64,000 nt of DNA from Gaertneriomyces semiglobifer (GCA_025558075.1 JAHLKF010000032.1:62001-126000), one strand, 5' to 3'. Numbered from the stretch's first letter, positions 11,120 through 22,492 are shown. The notes: generated from the letters alone by a model not told the origin. Numbers and translations: made by a program.

Positions 11120-12813
11120 CTACTTTGCACCCGCTAGGACACCGGCTACAATGCTAGCTTCAGAAGCCAACTTCATAATCTCCCATTCCACCGCCTCCTG
11201 ATCCAGAGTCGCACCGCTTTTCGACATCTCCTTCAAATCCAACGATGACATCTTAACAGCGAGAACTTCGTGACTGTCAACGCTTTTCTTGTGTGAGACT
11301 TTTTGCAGTTTGAGCAACACGGTCCCGTTGCTCCACGTCTCGACATTCTTGTTTCGAACAAGGCGAACTTGCTTGCGATCGGCTCCAAAGGTTAGAAACC
11401 CATCGTCTGTCCGTTGTTGCCAAGCCTTCTCTAGAGTGTTCATCATTTCCGCATCGATCTGCGGTTCAACCTTGTACGTACGCAGTTCCACGCGGACATC
11501 AGGGCGTAAACCAGGATTGAGGAAGGAGATGAAGCCGTCGCGTTTCAGGGAAACGGCGTATTTGTAGACTTTGGGGAGTTTCCTTGAGGGTATTGCCTCG
11601 TTGGCTTTGTATTTGGCGCGTTCTTCGGCTTCAATAAGTTGAAAGTTAGCCGCGGTAGCTCGCTCGGGGGCACCTTTCAAAGTTGTGTAGCACTCTTCGA
11701 GAATGCGAAAAGCTAGAGCGGCACCGGGATGAGCGTTCTTCTCGGGATGAACTTGTAGACCGCGTTTACGAAATGCTGAAGTCGACGTTATAGAGTTTCA
11801 GTTACAGTCCTTAGTGCAGAATTCGAAAGTAAACGAGACATTGTACCTTTCATCAACTTGGCCGGATCCTTGCATTCTGCCTCGGTCAACCCTAAAGCCT
11901 CGGAAAAGCCATTTGCCGAAAGAATCTGGCGCACTTGCTCATGCTCCTCCTTCGAGACACTATCAATTGTAGTGTCGTCAGGCCGTAGTGTGAGCAGTGA
12001 ATTCTGCCTTGTGACCATATCAACCAAATGGACCACAATCGTGCTCCTCTCTCTGATCTTTTCGAAACCATTTCGCCCCAGCCAACCTCGTAACCTCATC
12101 ATGTCCATCTCTTTGAGCAAGTCGGTGGAAAAACGGAAATTGTAATTTTTCCCAAAAGGACCGACGAGGCCCCGGACGGCGACGGGAGAGTCAGAATGCG
12201 GATGTCTGGTGAAGAATGTTTTGCCGATGTTCGCCTTCACTTTCAATCGGAGCTCGTCCGCGCGACTTGCTTCGGATGCAGGATCGAAGAGGGGCATTGT
12301 CTTGAGCATTGACAGTAAATGGTCGTGCACCATTTCCTGCTTCGCAGCAGCAACGAACACTTTCTTATCGTCGAACCCGAGGCGCCCCATCCGATCCGCC
12401 AGAGTCTCCAATTCGTCAGGTTCCTCGCTTCCGACAACTTCAAACACATGCGCCTTTACCTTCCGCTCATCTGCGCCCTGGGTAATCACTACTTCAGAGT
12501 CCACAAACTCAAGCAAGGAGTGTTCATCAACATCTTCCAAGCACAATAGGGAGAATTCGGGAAAGTATCCATGAGTCTGACTGGTACGGGCCAAATATTG
12601 TTGAATTGACTGCTTAATGACGGTCTCAACTTGGTCGATGGCTGCATCGGTTTCACCAATGATAGAGACCTGGCCGTCCGTGACATTGACTCTGCGGATG
12701 CACGGCGTTGCTCTCAACCTTTTGACATTCTCTCCTCCTCTACCTATAATAAAGCCTTCCGCCCCGGGTGGGACAGGAATGGTGCGTTCAATGGCGCGTC
12801 TCGTGTAGTACAT
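11120..12813 (-). CDS. KH-domain protein with a J-like domain carrying HPE instead of HPD, 2 exons
   Basis: Exon 1 is 12813-11847 and exon 2 is 11775-11120; the 71-nt intron has GTACAA and CAG ends. The product is 540 aa. Residues about 10-75 look like a KH RNA-binding domain, with IPVPPGAEGFIIGRGGENVK containing the GxxG-type loop (GRGG). The middle (100-290) has no recognised family. The splice joins LGLTEAECKDPAKLMK to AFRKRGLQVHPEKN, followed by AFRILEECYTTL. This is the shape of a DnaJ domain (helix I, helix II, HP loop, helix III), but the HPD tripeptide needed to stimulate Hsp70 is H332-P333-E334. The C-terminal 190 residues are unassigned. If both domains are real, the protein could bring a chaperone-like scaffold to RNA, but the HPE change predicts weak or absent Hsp70 stimulation. 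KH call 0.8; J-like call 0.75. Confidence 0.78.
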
Positions 12814-12895
12814 AGTGGGAAGTTATGGCCAGCGAGGAATGTTTCGAGTATATTCTCCTTGTGACAGACGAAGGAAAAAGCGCCAGTACGGTGCC

Positions 12896-12904
12896 CTTTT
12901 TATA
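12896..12904 (-). promoter_or_regulatory. TATA box of the KH/J-like gene
   Basis: Minus-strand TATAAAAAG, about 85 bp before the start codon at 12813. If the possible small gene at 12.9-13.2 kb is real, this motif lies just past its stop codon. Confidence 0.5.
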
Positions 12905-12918
12905 TCCTAGAACTCAGC

Positions 12919-13180
12919 TTAGTCGACGAGGGAAGTCTTGGCGGCGTCGATCTCGAGGTTCATCTCCTGTGAAATCTGTCGAAAACTGCGGTTTGTAAAA
13001 CCACCACGTGTTAGAACTGCTTAGGTCCATAGCAAAGCCAACGTTCAACATGTGATGTGGTCTTCGGGATCCAAAGAAAAAGCATCATAATATTCCCGAC
13101 AATAGTTCTTGTACACGTCTGTAATCACTTTCATCGCTTCATGGAATGCAAGAGCTGAAGAAACAACTTCAGCCGTTGAT
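12919..13180 (-). CDS. Possible 3' exons of an unrecognised small gene
   Basis: Two protein-like stretches on the minus strand are not explained by the neighbours. About 13160-13050 reads LAFHEAMKVITDVYKNYC followed by REYYDAFSLDPEDH and is preceded by a good acceptor (TTTCTTCAG). About 12980-12919 reads RQISQEMNLEIDAAKTSLVD and then a stop, after acceptor-like CAG sites. Amphipathic, charge-rich composition suggests a small helical protein. I could not find a donor that joins the two in phase, nor a start codon, and I do not recognise the family. A GTGAGT donor near 13267 could belong to an upstream exon. Confidence 0.25.
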
Positions 13181-14047
13181 TAATGGAGGAATGCATGGAG
13201 GATTGCTGTAGAAATGGATAAGAAACCAGGTAAAGGATGAGAAACCACTGGAAGCTTCGCGAAGACTCACATCAAATGGTTGTACAGTGTCGTTTGCTTG
13301 ATGTCCCGGACAGTTTATGGACACTTGAAGGACACTTGAAGGACAGTTTAAGGACAGTCGAGTCCCACTGGTTGGATGACTGTGCCATTCACGCGACGAG
13401 CTGCGCAAACGCGAACTGGTACAAGACCTCTCAGAAAGAATAGAAAGAATACCGGTGGGCGTCTACATCTCGACGGATCTTCAAGATGTTTAAAGTGAAC
13501 AGGGCGGGCGGAAGCAAGAAGGTGCAAACCAATGGCGCACGTGCCAGAAAAGGTCTTTAAAATCGTAACGGCCCAACCGCGCAGACCATCTGCTACTGTC
13601 GAAGACCTGGTTAATTAAGGCTTGCGCCATTCATCGGACGTATTCATCACAGATCTTCCCACCTACCTCGCGAGGTCATTCTCCAGTTGCGCCATAAACG
13701 GTAATCGGCACGTCCGAGAAAAAAGTAAAGAAGCAACAAAACTCTCTGAGAAATCAAATGTGATCAGGTCCCGCGACTCATACTCCGCGAAATCAGGTAT
13801 GCGGCATAGGCAAGCCAATGCTCCTGGGGAATGTTTCCAAAATGAGTGGACCCGATAACGAAGAACAAAAAGGCATGTGTGAACAGATTTGATTTATAGA
13901 TATTGTATTGTTATCGGTTCAATTTGGTACAGAATGTAGCTATTTACATACTAACATGAGGGGGGACAGCACTCCATAGAAGAATGTCGAAAACCAATCA
14001 ATGCCTGAAAGGATCCAAAAAAGTAGCAGCAGAGAAATCTAGGCACT
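13181..14047. other. Intergenic apart from the 11-bp repeat
   Basis: No further gene recognised. It contains the 55-bp tandem repeat listed separately and the 3' flank of the I9-domain gene. Confidence 0.45.
13308..13362 (+). repeat. Tandem repeat, five 11-bp units
   Basis: Units are ggacagtttat, ggacacttgaa, ggacacttgaa, ggacagtttaa and ggacagtcgag. Units 2 and 3 are identical and the outer units have drifted. It lies in non-coding sequence between the KH/J gene and the I9 gene. Confidence 0.85.
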
Positions 14048-15043
14048 CTAAGAAATAGTCACAATTTGCTCCTCTTCAACGTACTCAATGCCGGCGTTCT
14101 GCAGCAGCGCATTGATGTCAGCGTCCTCGGGGAGGGTGACAGCAATCGCGGGCATGAGACCGAAGAAGTTGTGGGTGATTTCTGCGCCAAGGCTACGGAT
14201 GGCGGACCAGGCATCGTTCATGACGGCGACTTCGACATCAGCTTTGAAGCCAATGATGTACTGCTTACGGGGAGTAGGAATGGCCATGACATCGGCTTCC
14301 TCAACGTACGCGACACCAGGGAACTTGCGGATGAATGGGATGGTTTCGTGGTAAACGGTGGCGACCATCATGGAGGCGTTCTCAAAGAAACCCTTGTGGA
14401 TGGTACCGGGCATAGCACCGCTCTTGATGATGTGGTAGACCTTACGGACACTGTAGTTGTCGGCCTTGGTGCCCTGCTCAAAACCGATGACGACCTTCTT
14501 GAGTTCAGGAATGCCAATGTCACCGCGGGTGGAAATGGTCATCATTCTATCTCTCTCAACGGCAACGACACCGGGCTTTTCGCTCCAAACAACAGATACA
14601 TCGATCTTGGTGGGCACGTAGATAACCATGGCGTTGATGGCGGCGAGCTCGCGGACAAAGGTGGCACCCATGGAGCGGGCTTCGTTCAAGAACTTGGCGA
14701 GGTGGTTGGTTTTGAAAGTGGATTTGTCAAAGGTGACAATGTAGTTGCCAGTGACGGCGACAGAGGAAGGAACTTCAGGGACAATGTAGGAGACGCCCTC
14801 AATCTTGGAGGAAGCGGCCTTCTTGGAAAGCGCGACAGTCATGACGGGGGCAACTTCGTAGGTTTGGACGACCTTTCCCCCGAGGGAGTTGACGCGCGCT
14901 TGAATGTTGGCGATGGAGGTCTTGGAAGCGGTTTCGGAAAGTCCAAGAATGTACCGTTCAGTACGGGGCTTGGTCGGCGCGGCGTTGGCAATTATGCCAA
15001 AGAATGCCAGCAGGGTAACAATGAGGAAAGAAGCGAGACGCAT
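14048..15043 (-). CDS. Secreted protein with four tandem inhibitor-I9 (subtilisin propeptide-like) domains and no protease
   Basis: Single exon, 331 aa. Residues 1-22 are a signal peptide ending NAAP. The rest divides into four units of about 70 residues: about 30-97 (RYILGL...), 101-171 (NYIVTF...GVVAVERD), 183-256 (KKVVIGF...GVAYVEEAD) and 261-331 (QYIIGFK...GIEYVEEEQ). Each starts with a hydrophobic beta strand of the YIVxF type and ends with GVxxVEEx, the signature ends of the I9 propeptide/inhibitor fold that caps subtilisin-like proteases. No catalytic protease domain follows, so this is a propeptide-only array, likely an extracellular inhibitor of subtilases or a structural repeat protein. 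Stand-alone I9 inhibitors (for example yeast Pbi2) normally have one unit. The TATAAAAGG 116 bp upstream suggests strong regulated expression. Confidence 0.82.
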   Translation of the reverse strand: MRLASFLIVTLLAFFGIIANAAPTKPRTERYILGLSETASKTSIANIQARVNSLGGKVVQTYEVAPVMTVALSKKAASSKIEGVSYIVPEVPSSVAVTGNYIVTFDKSTFKTNHLAKFLNEARSMGATFVRELAAINAMVIYVPTKIDVSVVWSEKPGVVAVERDRMMTISTRGDIGIPELKKVVIGFEQGTKADNYSVRKVYHIIKSGAMPGTIHKGFFENASMMVATVYHETIPFIRKFPGVAYVEEADVMAIPTPRKQYIIGFKADVEVAVMNDAWSAIRSLGAEITHNFFGLMPAIAVTLPEDADINALLQNAGIEYVEEEQIVTIS

Positions 15044-15158
15044 CTTGGTATATTGTGTTGTGGGTATGAGGAGTGTAAGAGAAGCTTTGATCTATTGATC
15101 TATTTGCTGTTCTGGTGAGGTGGATGCTGAAGCAAGAGGAAGACGGCAGGACCATACT

Positions 15159-15167
15159 CCTTTTATA
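15159..15167 (-). promoter_or_regulatory. TATA box of the four-I9 gene
   Basis: Minus-strand TATAAAAGG, 116 bp before the start codon at 15043. Confidence 0.6.
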
Positions 15168-16485
15168 GACGAATCCCATTCGCATTGCCGCAGCTTGCAA
15201 AAAACGAAAAAAGCACAAAGTCGAAAAACGACAAAACAACGGTATTACCGTCCGCCAGGTTAGTAGTGAGACCATAGCATTTGATAGTAATGTTACCGAA
15301 ATTGAACGACCGCCTTAAAAAAAAAGGCCAAGTGCAAAAAAGTGAAAAACGCAGAGCTGCGTTCAGTTCACCGCGGCTTGTGGCTTTTTCCATTTCAGTT
15401 TAACAGATAATGCTGTGGCAAAAAACAAGCTTTGGCACATGGGGCGCTTTTTACTTTTTTCCTCTTGAGATAATGGCGGTACGTTCACAATATATGGGCT
15501 ATATAGATCGTCTGCGTTTTCCAAGAGATCCACGCGAACTCCACGGGCGTGTTAACCGCGCACAGTGCACAGTGATTGCGCGCTGTGACTACACAGTGAC
15601 ATCCTGCACTTTTACAGTTTTCTGATAGAAAAAAAAAGGCCCGTGGTCAAGACGGAAGACGGGAGGCTGAGCACAACTTTGAAAAGACATAGACACAACA
15701 CGATCAAGTCAGAGCTTACTCTACTCAGCTATAGCCTACGTTATTATGAGACGATAATGATACCCACTTCGGAGCCTTCCTTGAGGCACCTTCGTAGCAA
15801 CGCCATGTACATGTGGCACCTTGCACGACGCCGTAGTTTTTCCGTTTTTTTTTGCTGTGCTCTGGCATCGCATTTGAGAACACATTTCCCCACGACTTTA
15901 GCTCCGACGCGTCTGCGCACCACACATTCGGCATATCTTCCTCCGAGTTCCTATTACTTGAGCTGTTGTGAGTCGTGTGTCACCAGCGCATGGTTGGCAG
16001 CATTTGCAAAAGACAAACGCTGAGCAGAGGATATGTTCCCCACAACCCCACAAAAGGCCTTCCTAGTTCAAGCTTTCATCAAATCCGAAATGGGTGATTT
16101 CGGAGGGAGGACCGGCCCGCTACTTTAATCAAGAACTGTATAGATACCGTTGCTGTTATAAGCGCAGCCGTTGCATTTGACGCTTTGCCAGTGTACACAA
16201 ATTGCTCTGATTTCATTTGCACCACCATACCGCCAAGCTTCATTTACTGCATTTATGCAACAAAGGTCTGCATTATCCAGGGTGCGGTCCAGGTGTGAAC
16301 ATGGACCGGTGAAGGGCGGGGCCATTGCAAGATAAACGGGCTTCCGAAGCTATCCGATGAGCGAGCGAACTGATGAACTACAGTCGACCATCACAAGGGC
16401 GAGATAGGAGCGCAAGAGGATGCTCACGTCAGAGCTGAAGTCCATTCTTACCGCTATTATTGAACTACGAGCTATCGTCCAACAT
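15168..16485. other. Intergenic, A/T-rich, no gene seen
   Basis: Promoter region of the I9 gene and 3' flank of the ABCG transporter. It contains poly-A/T runs (for example 15317-15325 and 15628-15636). No family-like reading frame. Confidence 0.5.
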
Positions 16486-19205
16486 CTACCTTTGTTTATC
16501 CCTATTCAATCCCAACATCAACCCGAATGCCACCACTCGAAGCACAAGCCCGATGACAAGCATCATACCCAAGTCGAAACCGAATCTATCTAGTGTGAAG
16601 CCCCACGCTTCTGCTGGAGGAATCAGATCATAAACGCCAATATAAGGCTTAACCGATTCCCAGTACATCGCTTCGGTGGCCCATTTGTTGAACGACATTT
16701 CCTGTTACGGACGAGGACAGAGTCAGATCGCAGAAACTCGAGGCTTGCAAAGGTCATGATTTACCCATATAAAAATGATACCCCACGAACGGGCATCCTT
16801 CAATGTCGGCCCAAACCCGCAAAAGACGGCCGCGAAGATACAGGTAACCGCCGCCAACAACGTTACGTTCTCGCGTCGGGCCACCATGCTGACAATGGCT
16901 GAAAGGCCATAAACTCCGAAGAACGACAAGATGACAATTAAAAACATATTCCCAGATGACACTAGAGGTCGAGCGAAGAACATGTAGATCGAGTTGAAAT
17001 GGAACGATGCTAGGGTGAGGCGATATATCGAACCGATGGTTTTGCCGACAAAGTAGGCAGCGCGGTTGTGTCCAGAGGCTGCCTCACGCCAGTACACCGG
17101 TTTTTCCTCGCCAAAGATCTTTACTGCAGCGGGCGCGCCGGCGAGAGCGACGATGAGACCAATGAGTAGACCACACAGTGGAACAAACCAGAGTGTGGGG
17201 GCACTTGACAATAAGGAATACGGTTCAACAAGAATGCCGGTATATGCGTCCAAACCATTGATGGCAATACCCATCAAGAGCCCGGCAAAGGCACCAACAA
17301 AAATCTCCAACGCCAAAGCCGAAAGGCTTCTGTACGTTTGTATGAGGTACCGATTGTGACAGTGCCACAATTGTTTATACCAAAACGCACCACGCTCTTT
17401 CACCAGCGCCGGGGCCTTAGCGTGGAAGATCGCATCCATGTTCCGTGAAGTATCAGATACACTATCCGACGGCCTCTTTGGACGAGATTCCCAAGCAGTT
17501 ACCAATGCCTCGACGGGCACTTTGCGGGTACGATTAATTCCATGCCCAGAGAGAATGTCCATCAGCACATCAGCCTGGTTGACTTGCGGGTCAAAAACGA
17601 AACCGAAGGACTCGAAATATTCTTGGACTTCATCCACTGGACCCAAATAAGCAGTGCGACCCCCAGGAGCAATCATCAATAAATCATCAAATTCTCGGAA
17701 AATTTCGACACGAGGTTGATGGATTACTGCAACAATTGTGAGTCCCAGTCGGCTGATGCTTTTCATGATCTGGGCGACACTGAGAGCTGCGGTGGAGTCA
17801 AGCCCAGAGGTAGGCTCGTCTAAGAACATCGCAATCGGGACTGCTGCCAACTCCAGCCCGATGTTTACACGTTTGCGTTGTCCACCAGATACACCGCGTG
17901 TCGTTTCATCTCCAATGACAGTAGTAGCAACGTGCGTGAGATTAAGCGCGTCCACAACAGCATCGGCATATGATTCGATTTGTTCTTTGGTCCAGGTGGC
18001 TGGAAGTTTTATTCGAGCGGCGTGGAGGATATTCTCCCTAACTGTGAGTTCTCGCAGCATAATGTCTTCTTGCGGCACGTAGCCGATGATTTTCTTATAG
18101 GCCTGCATCTCACTTTCTTTGTTGTTGATAAACAACTTTCCGTGTGTGCGGTCGACTTTTCCCATCAGCACATTCATGAAGGTCGTCTTACCAGCACCAC
18201 TAGGGCCCTACGATAAATCGTTTCGGTAAACAGCTTGTTGTTTATCAAGGGACGAGCTCAAACGCACCATGATTGCAGTCATTCGGCCAGCTTTGATACT
18301 GCCCGTCACCCCTTGCAGCACCGATTTCCCGCCCTTAATCTTCAACCCCAAATTCTCAAAAGTAAAATTTATCTGTAAGTTCTCACCGCCCAGGCCAGCC
18401 TTGAACGCATCTACTAAGAGAGACGTATTCGCAGCAGCTTCATTTGGCACATCATCTTCGACAACGTTCTCGCCCTCATCGCCCGCCTCAACATCTGCAT
18501 TGCGAATTGCGTAATTCGCACCAGCAGGAACCGGAAACACCTTGAGATCCTTTTCTTTATCCGTCTGCTCTCCCTGTTTAGCCGTATCCACTTCGGTGCC
18601 GTCTTCACCCGAATTCACCTTTCGTTTGAATCGACGGAAAAGCTTGTGGATCCGCAACGACTCGCTTCGATCGTGTCGCCTCTTGAAATAGACGAGACCA
18701 AGCAGGAGAAGGTCGATGATCAGGCAGATGACCAATCCTCCGTAGTAAAGGGGAGCTTTGCTGCCTTCTGGACATGAACTCATGGATTCACATTTGCGAG
18801 GCACAATGGTTCCGACCGGGCTGACATGGAGCATCAGTCGATACCCATGATCACATTACACACAATGCCCCAATTTACCAGTGATAACCCTTTGGACAAG
18901 GCAGCATCGTCCACTGATCCGGGCAGTAAAATCCCGGGGGGCATGGCTGCGGTTCCCACGGGCCCTGAGGCTATTTTGACAACGCAATCGTTAACAAGGA
19001 GCGCAGACATGTTCGATGGCAAATGCAGTACCTCGCACGGGTGGCCTTGCATTCGCTCGATAGTACATTCTAAACTAGGTTGGCAGAACGTGGGTAGAGT
19101 GCTGATGTCGGTTGAGTTTGGACAGTAGAAATGAGGTAGACATATATGAGAACTTTGTATCGGAAAGCCAACGGCTCCACTGGCGTAGCAGCCGGGGTAG
19201 GCCAT
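16486..19205 (-). CDS. ABCG-family transporter with cysteine-rich ectodomain (WBC30/ABCG24-like); 5' end unresolved
   Basis: Supported exons are about 19205-19032, 18970-18879, 18820-18268, 18207-16765 and 16701-16486, all joining in phase. The N-terminal part is a Cys-rich ectodomain (CLPHFYCPN, FCQPSLEC, CPPGFYCPD, CPKGYHCPVG, SSCPEGS) followed by one TM segment (GGLVICLIIDLLLLGLVYF) and a charged cytosolic linker. The ABC domain follows: Walker A GPSGAGKTT (rebuilt exactly by the splice at 18207), signature VSGGQRKRVNIG, Walker B AMFLDEPTSGLDS, and an IHQPR switch region. After it come six or so hydrophobic segments of an ABC-2 membrane domain, ending FGLMLGLNRDKQR. This layout is that of fungal homologues of plant WBC30/ABCG24, half-transporters of unknown cargo. 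Exons upstream of 19205 exist but I could not fix them. The gene is head-to-head with the F-box gene. Confidence 0.88.
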
Positions 19206-19760
19206 TCTCCGGTGTTCTTTGAAGTGTCAAAATCCCCGACTCGTAGACTTTTGTTGACAAGTGCACTTTCTTTTTAATCAATGACAAATGCGCGTAGATC
19301 TTGGAACCAGCGACGACCAGGCCGACGAGGCGATGAGAACGACGAACGTACGGCAAGCCCTCCAATGAGAAGATTCCAACGAACCGGTAGATTTATATAA
19401 TTGCATTCGGCGAGCCAGCCATTGTTGTCGACGCCGCGGACAACGAGTGTATCACCGAGATACCAACTGCTAACAAAGGGGATACAAATGATCCCACCAT
19501 GGCCAAGGACATTCACGCCGAACAACAGATCTCGCTGCTATTTTTACATCTGGAGTTTAGCCCGAACTTGGATCTCGTTTCCACGCGTGGCTTTTGCGAT
19601 GGTGAAGAGCATGCCTTAAAATAGCAAAGGATGAAGTAAGCGTACCGCAGCGGCCGCAAGCTAGTCGTTCGGACGAACCGTCGCAGGGTACATTGGATAT
19701 CCAATGCAGGTATGCTCACGTCTTGGGCAGAAGACGGAAGAAAAGGAAACAGACCCTAAA
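19206..19760 (-). other. Probable 5' exons and start of the ABCG gene
   Basis: A transporter of this group needs a signal peptide and more ectodomain before the first supported exon. The minus strand here carries protein-like pieces, such as DTLVVRGVDNNGWLAECN near 19470-19410 and VNKSLRVGDFDTSKNTGEW near 19255-19205, with several possible splice sites. No combination gave one convincing start, so this is left as a region. Confidence 0.4.
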
Positions 19761-19879
19761 GAGACCATATATCTTCAGTGCATCGGGGCTTGCAATGATG
19801 ATGTACGACCGATATCGAACTAAAACAGAAGGCTAGTCTCAAGTTTTCCTGGCTCTCTCCAGCAGCCGTTTAGAACGGG

Positions 19880-21950
19880 ATGGCTTTCGAGCGTGCATCA
19901 ACGACGATTAAAGATTTGCCTGTTGAGGTGCTGTGTAATATCTTCTCATTCTTATCCTTTCGCGAGCAAGTACCAAGGTTACTGCTGGTATGCAAGGCAT
20001 GGAAAGGTGCTGTTGAAGATTGCCGGGTAAGTCGCATGCCCGTTGGCCCATGATCACAAATGAAATGCTCATTGTAACCGGTTGCAATAGTGGATGACAC
20101 TGGAAGCAACTTCCCGCGTAGCCGAGCGCGGTTTGGACAACATACTAGCTTGCTATCCTCGCTTGGAGTACCTATACCTCGAGCCGTCGCTGGGCAAAGA
20201 CCCCGACAGCGGAACTCGCCTCCTTCAAAAAGTTGCTTCACAGTTTACGGGACATCCTACGATTAAATATGTCTTCTGTCCATGTGATCGCATCGTGCCA
20301 GGTGCTCTCGACAACTGCCCGAGACTTGAGGGATTGATAGTGCCCACCTTTCAGGGCGTTGATATTGAAGCTGAACTAGAGGTCGCGGAGCTAGAGCTAC
20401 TTGAAAGCCAGGACACGCCAACACCAGACGACGAACAAGCTCGCGATCTGGAAATATGGCGTGGGTCGGGAATGAGACGCAATCTTGCGTGGATCCTAAG
20501 CCGGAATCCGAAACTCAAAGCAGTGACACTTTACTGTCCGACCGTTTGGTTGCGGAACTCTCAATGCGTGCCGGCAAGCTTCACCGAACTGACAAACCTG
20601 AAGCTGTATGATGTTTCAAGCTATGCGTTGGAAAGTTTTCTGGATTTCATGCGTACGCCCGAAGGCGCCCCACCTCGGTTCCCATGGTTGAAAGATTTGA
20701 CGTTGGATATTGACTGGCTGGTCGTCGATGCCGATGCGTATAAAGCGATATCGCGCGGATGCCCCAATTTGGAGTCGCTCAAGTTTCTTTACGCCATTTT
20801 CCACCCGACAGGTTTAACGGATATCGCGGAAACTCTTCCTGGTTTAAAAGAACTGGTACTTGAACGATGCGACATCTGGTTCCAGGGTGGTTGGGTTGCT
20901 GCTGCCAGATACCTTTGTTCAAAATTGAATCTTACGAAACTCTGGTTTGAATCCTCTGTTTATCGACAGTTACCTGACACGATCAAAGTTGAGCACGCTG
21001 GAACACGGCAAACGTTCAAGTTGCGGTCTTTGAAGATATATGATACGGATGAGCACCGTCCAAATCTTGCAGAAGTGAAAGAAACGGTTTTGTCATTTCC
21101 TCATTTGACAGAATTGATGATGGACGTTCCTGCCGATGCGTTCAAGGAAGGAGGTGCTGAATTGTGGGTGCACGCAGCAAACGAGCTCGTTGAGCTGGAA
21201 AAGGTTGTTTTGAAGTGTGGAAGGGGTTCCGCACCATGGACGAGCAACAGTCTTATCCCGTTCAAATGGCCTAAGCTGAGATCATTGGAGATATGGTCAC
21301 CTCCAGGATGTCCGCTCAACCTCCTGTTACCCAATGCAGAGACATTGCGCACATTGAAGTTGTATTATCTTCCCGAGGTACTGGAAGAAAATGTGGAGAT
21401 TGCGTTGCCTAACTTGCGGAAACTGGAGGTATATGGAATCTCACATCTAGGACAAGACATTGCACTTGCGGCTGTTAGAAGCTTAACGTCAGATTGTCCT
21501 CTTCTGAAGAGCGTTTATGTTGAAGCACATTGCCGTGACCCGCAGCCTGTATCGACGAATTTTCTACGTGACCTTGCGCGCCGCTGCCCTCAACTGGAGT
21601 CTATACACTTTGACAAATTTATATTTCCCACCGACTCGCTGAGCTTCATGGCGAACCCCAACATTTGGCCGCATCTCACCACCCTCCACCTCTCTGGTCG
21701 TGATGCTTTGGTGGGTCCGACAATTCAATGGGAACAACACCAGCTATGGCCGTTCTTGGAAGCGCATAGGCTACTGACATCGTTGCATCTCGGTTTGGGA
21801 TCTGGATTCCGTGGTGGTTGGAGACATGCTGTTAAACTGGTAACGCCCGTGCTACCGAATGAAGACGCGTGCGTCGCATATGCCAGGCGCATAAAAAGAT
21901 TGACGCCCTGGGTACATGATGTGATCATCTCGGGCCCGAGAGATGAATAA
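19880..21950 (+). CDS. F-box protein with leucine-rich repeat-like C-terminus, 2 exons
   Basis: Exon 1 is 19880-20026 and exon 2 is 20091-21950; the intron is 64 nt (GTAAGT and TAG). The product is 668 aa. Residues 10-50 form an F-box: IKDLPVEVLCNIFSFLSF, then the VCKAW motif, the part that binds Skp1 in an SCF ubiquitin ligase. The remaining 600 residues show irregular leucine-rich repeats spaced about 25-35 residues apart (CPRLEYLYLEP, CPNLESLKFL, LPGLKELVLERC, WPKLRSLEIW, CPQLESIHFD), typical of the substrate-recognition part of fungal F-box/LRR proteins. The target is unknown. Start chosen because the F-box begins a few residues later and the frame is closed upstream. Divergent from the ABCG gene. 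Confidence 0.87.
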
Positions 21951-22169
21951 GACCTGCTGGCAGGAATTTAGTACATATGTATATTTACTGTAGTTTTGTG
22001 TATATAAGTATATATAGTTTTGGTATTGATAGTGTGTAGGTTGTAAATTAGGGCTCGTTTGTGGCAAAAGAATATGATCTGTATTTCTCATGACACAACC
22101 CAAAAAATCCTTTACACAAAGTGCCATAACTGTACATTGCCCATTTCTGGCCCTTTCTTAGATTTCAAA

Positions 22170-22492
22170 TTATCCTCCGTGACGGGGAAGAGTGGGCTTC
22201 TCCTCCGCAGTGTGAGGTGCGTCATGGTCGACGTGGATAGTGTGGACGTTAGCAGCACCTAGGGCGCTGGCAACCCCAGTTGAGTCTTGGCTTCCACCCG
22301 AGTTGTCCGAAAAGCCGCCGAGGTTGTTTTGCGCGCCCAGTTGTTGCACCCTCTCGCCGGTCTGTAATACAGAAAAGCACTGTATCAGCGGATGATGTAG
22401 GGATAGCATCGAACGGGTAATGATCAACTTACGGCAGAGGTGATGGGTACTGAGGCCTTGTCGGTCTGGAGGTAGTCGGTCTTGCTGCTCAT
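22170..22492 (-). CDS. Small disordered protein of unknown function, 2 exons
   Basis: Exon 1 is 22492-22433 and exon 2 is 22361-22170; the 71-nt intron has GTAAGT and CAG ends. The product is 83 aa, starting MSSKTDYLQTDKASVPITSA. It is rich in G, S, N, D and H with no hydrophobic segment and no cysteine, so probably intrinsically disordered and soluble. The ends QTDKASVP and EEKPTLPRHGG give no family I recognise. Good splice sites and phase support it as a real gene. It converges on the F-box gene: stop codons are about 220 bp apart. Confidence 0.6.

Noticed and set aside
14066..15118. Long plus-strand open frame (350 codons) opposite the I9 gene
   Set aside because: It is Gly/Asp-rich antisense of a gene with clear signal peptide, repeats and TATA box; not coding.
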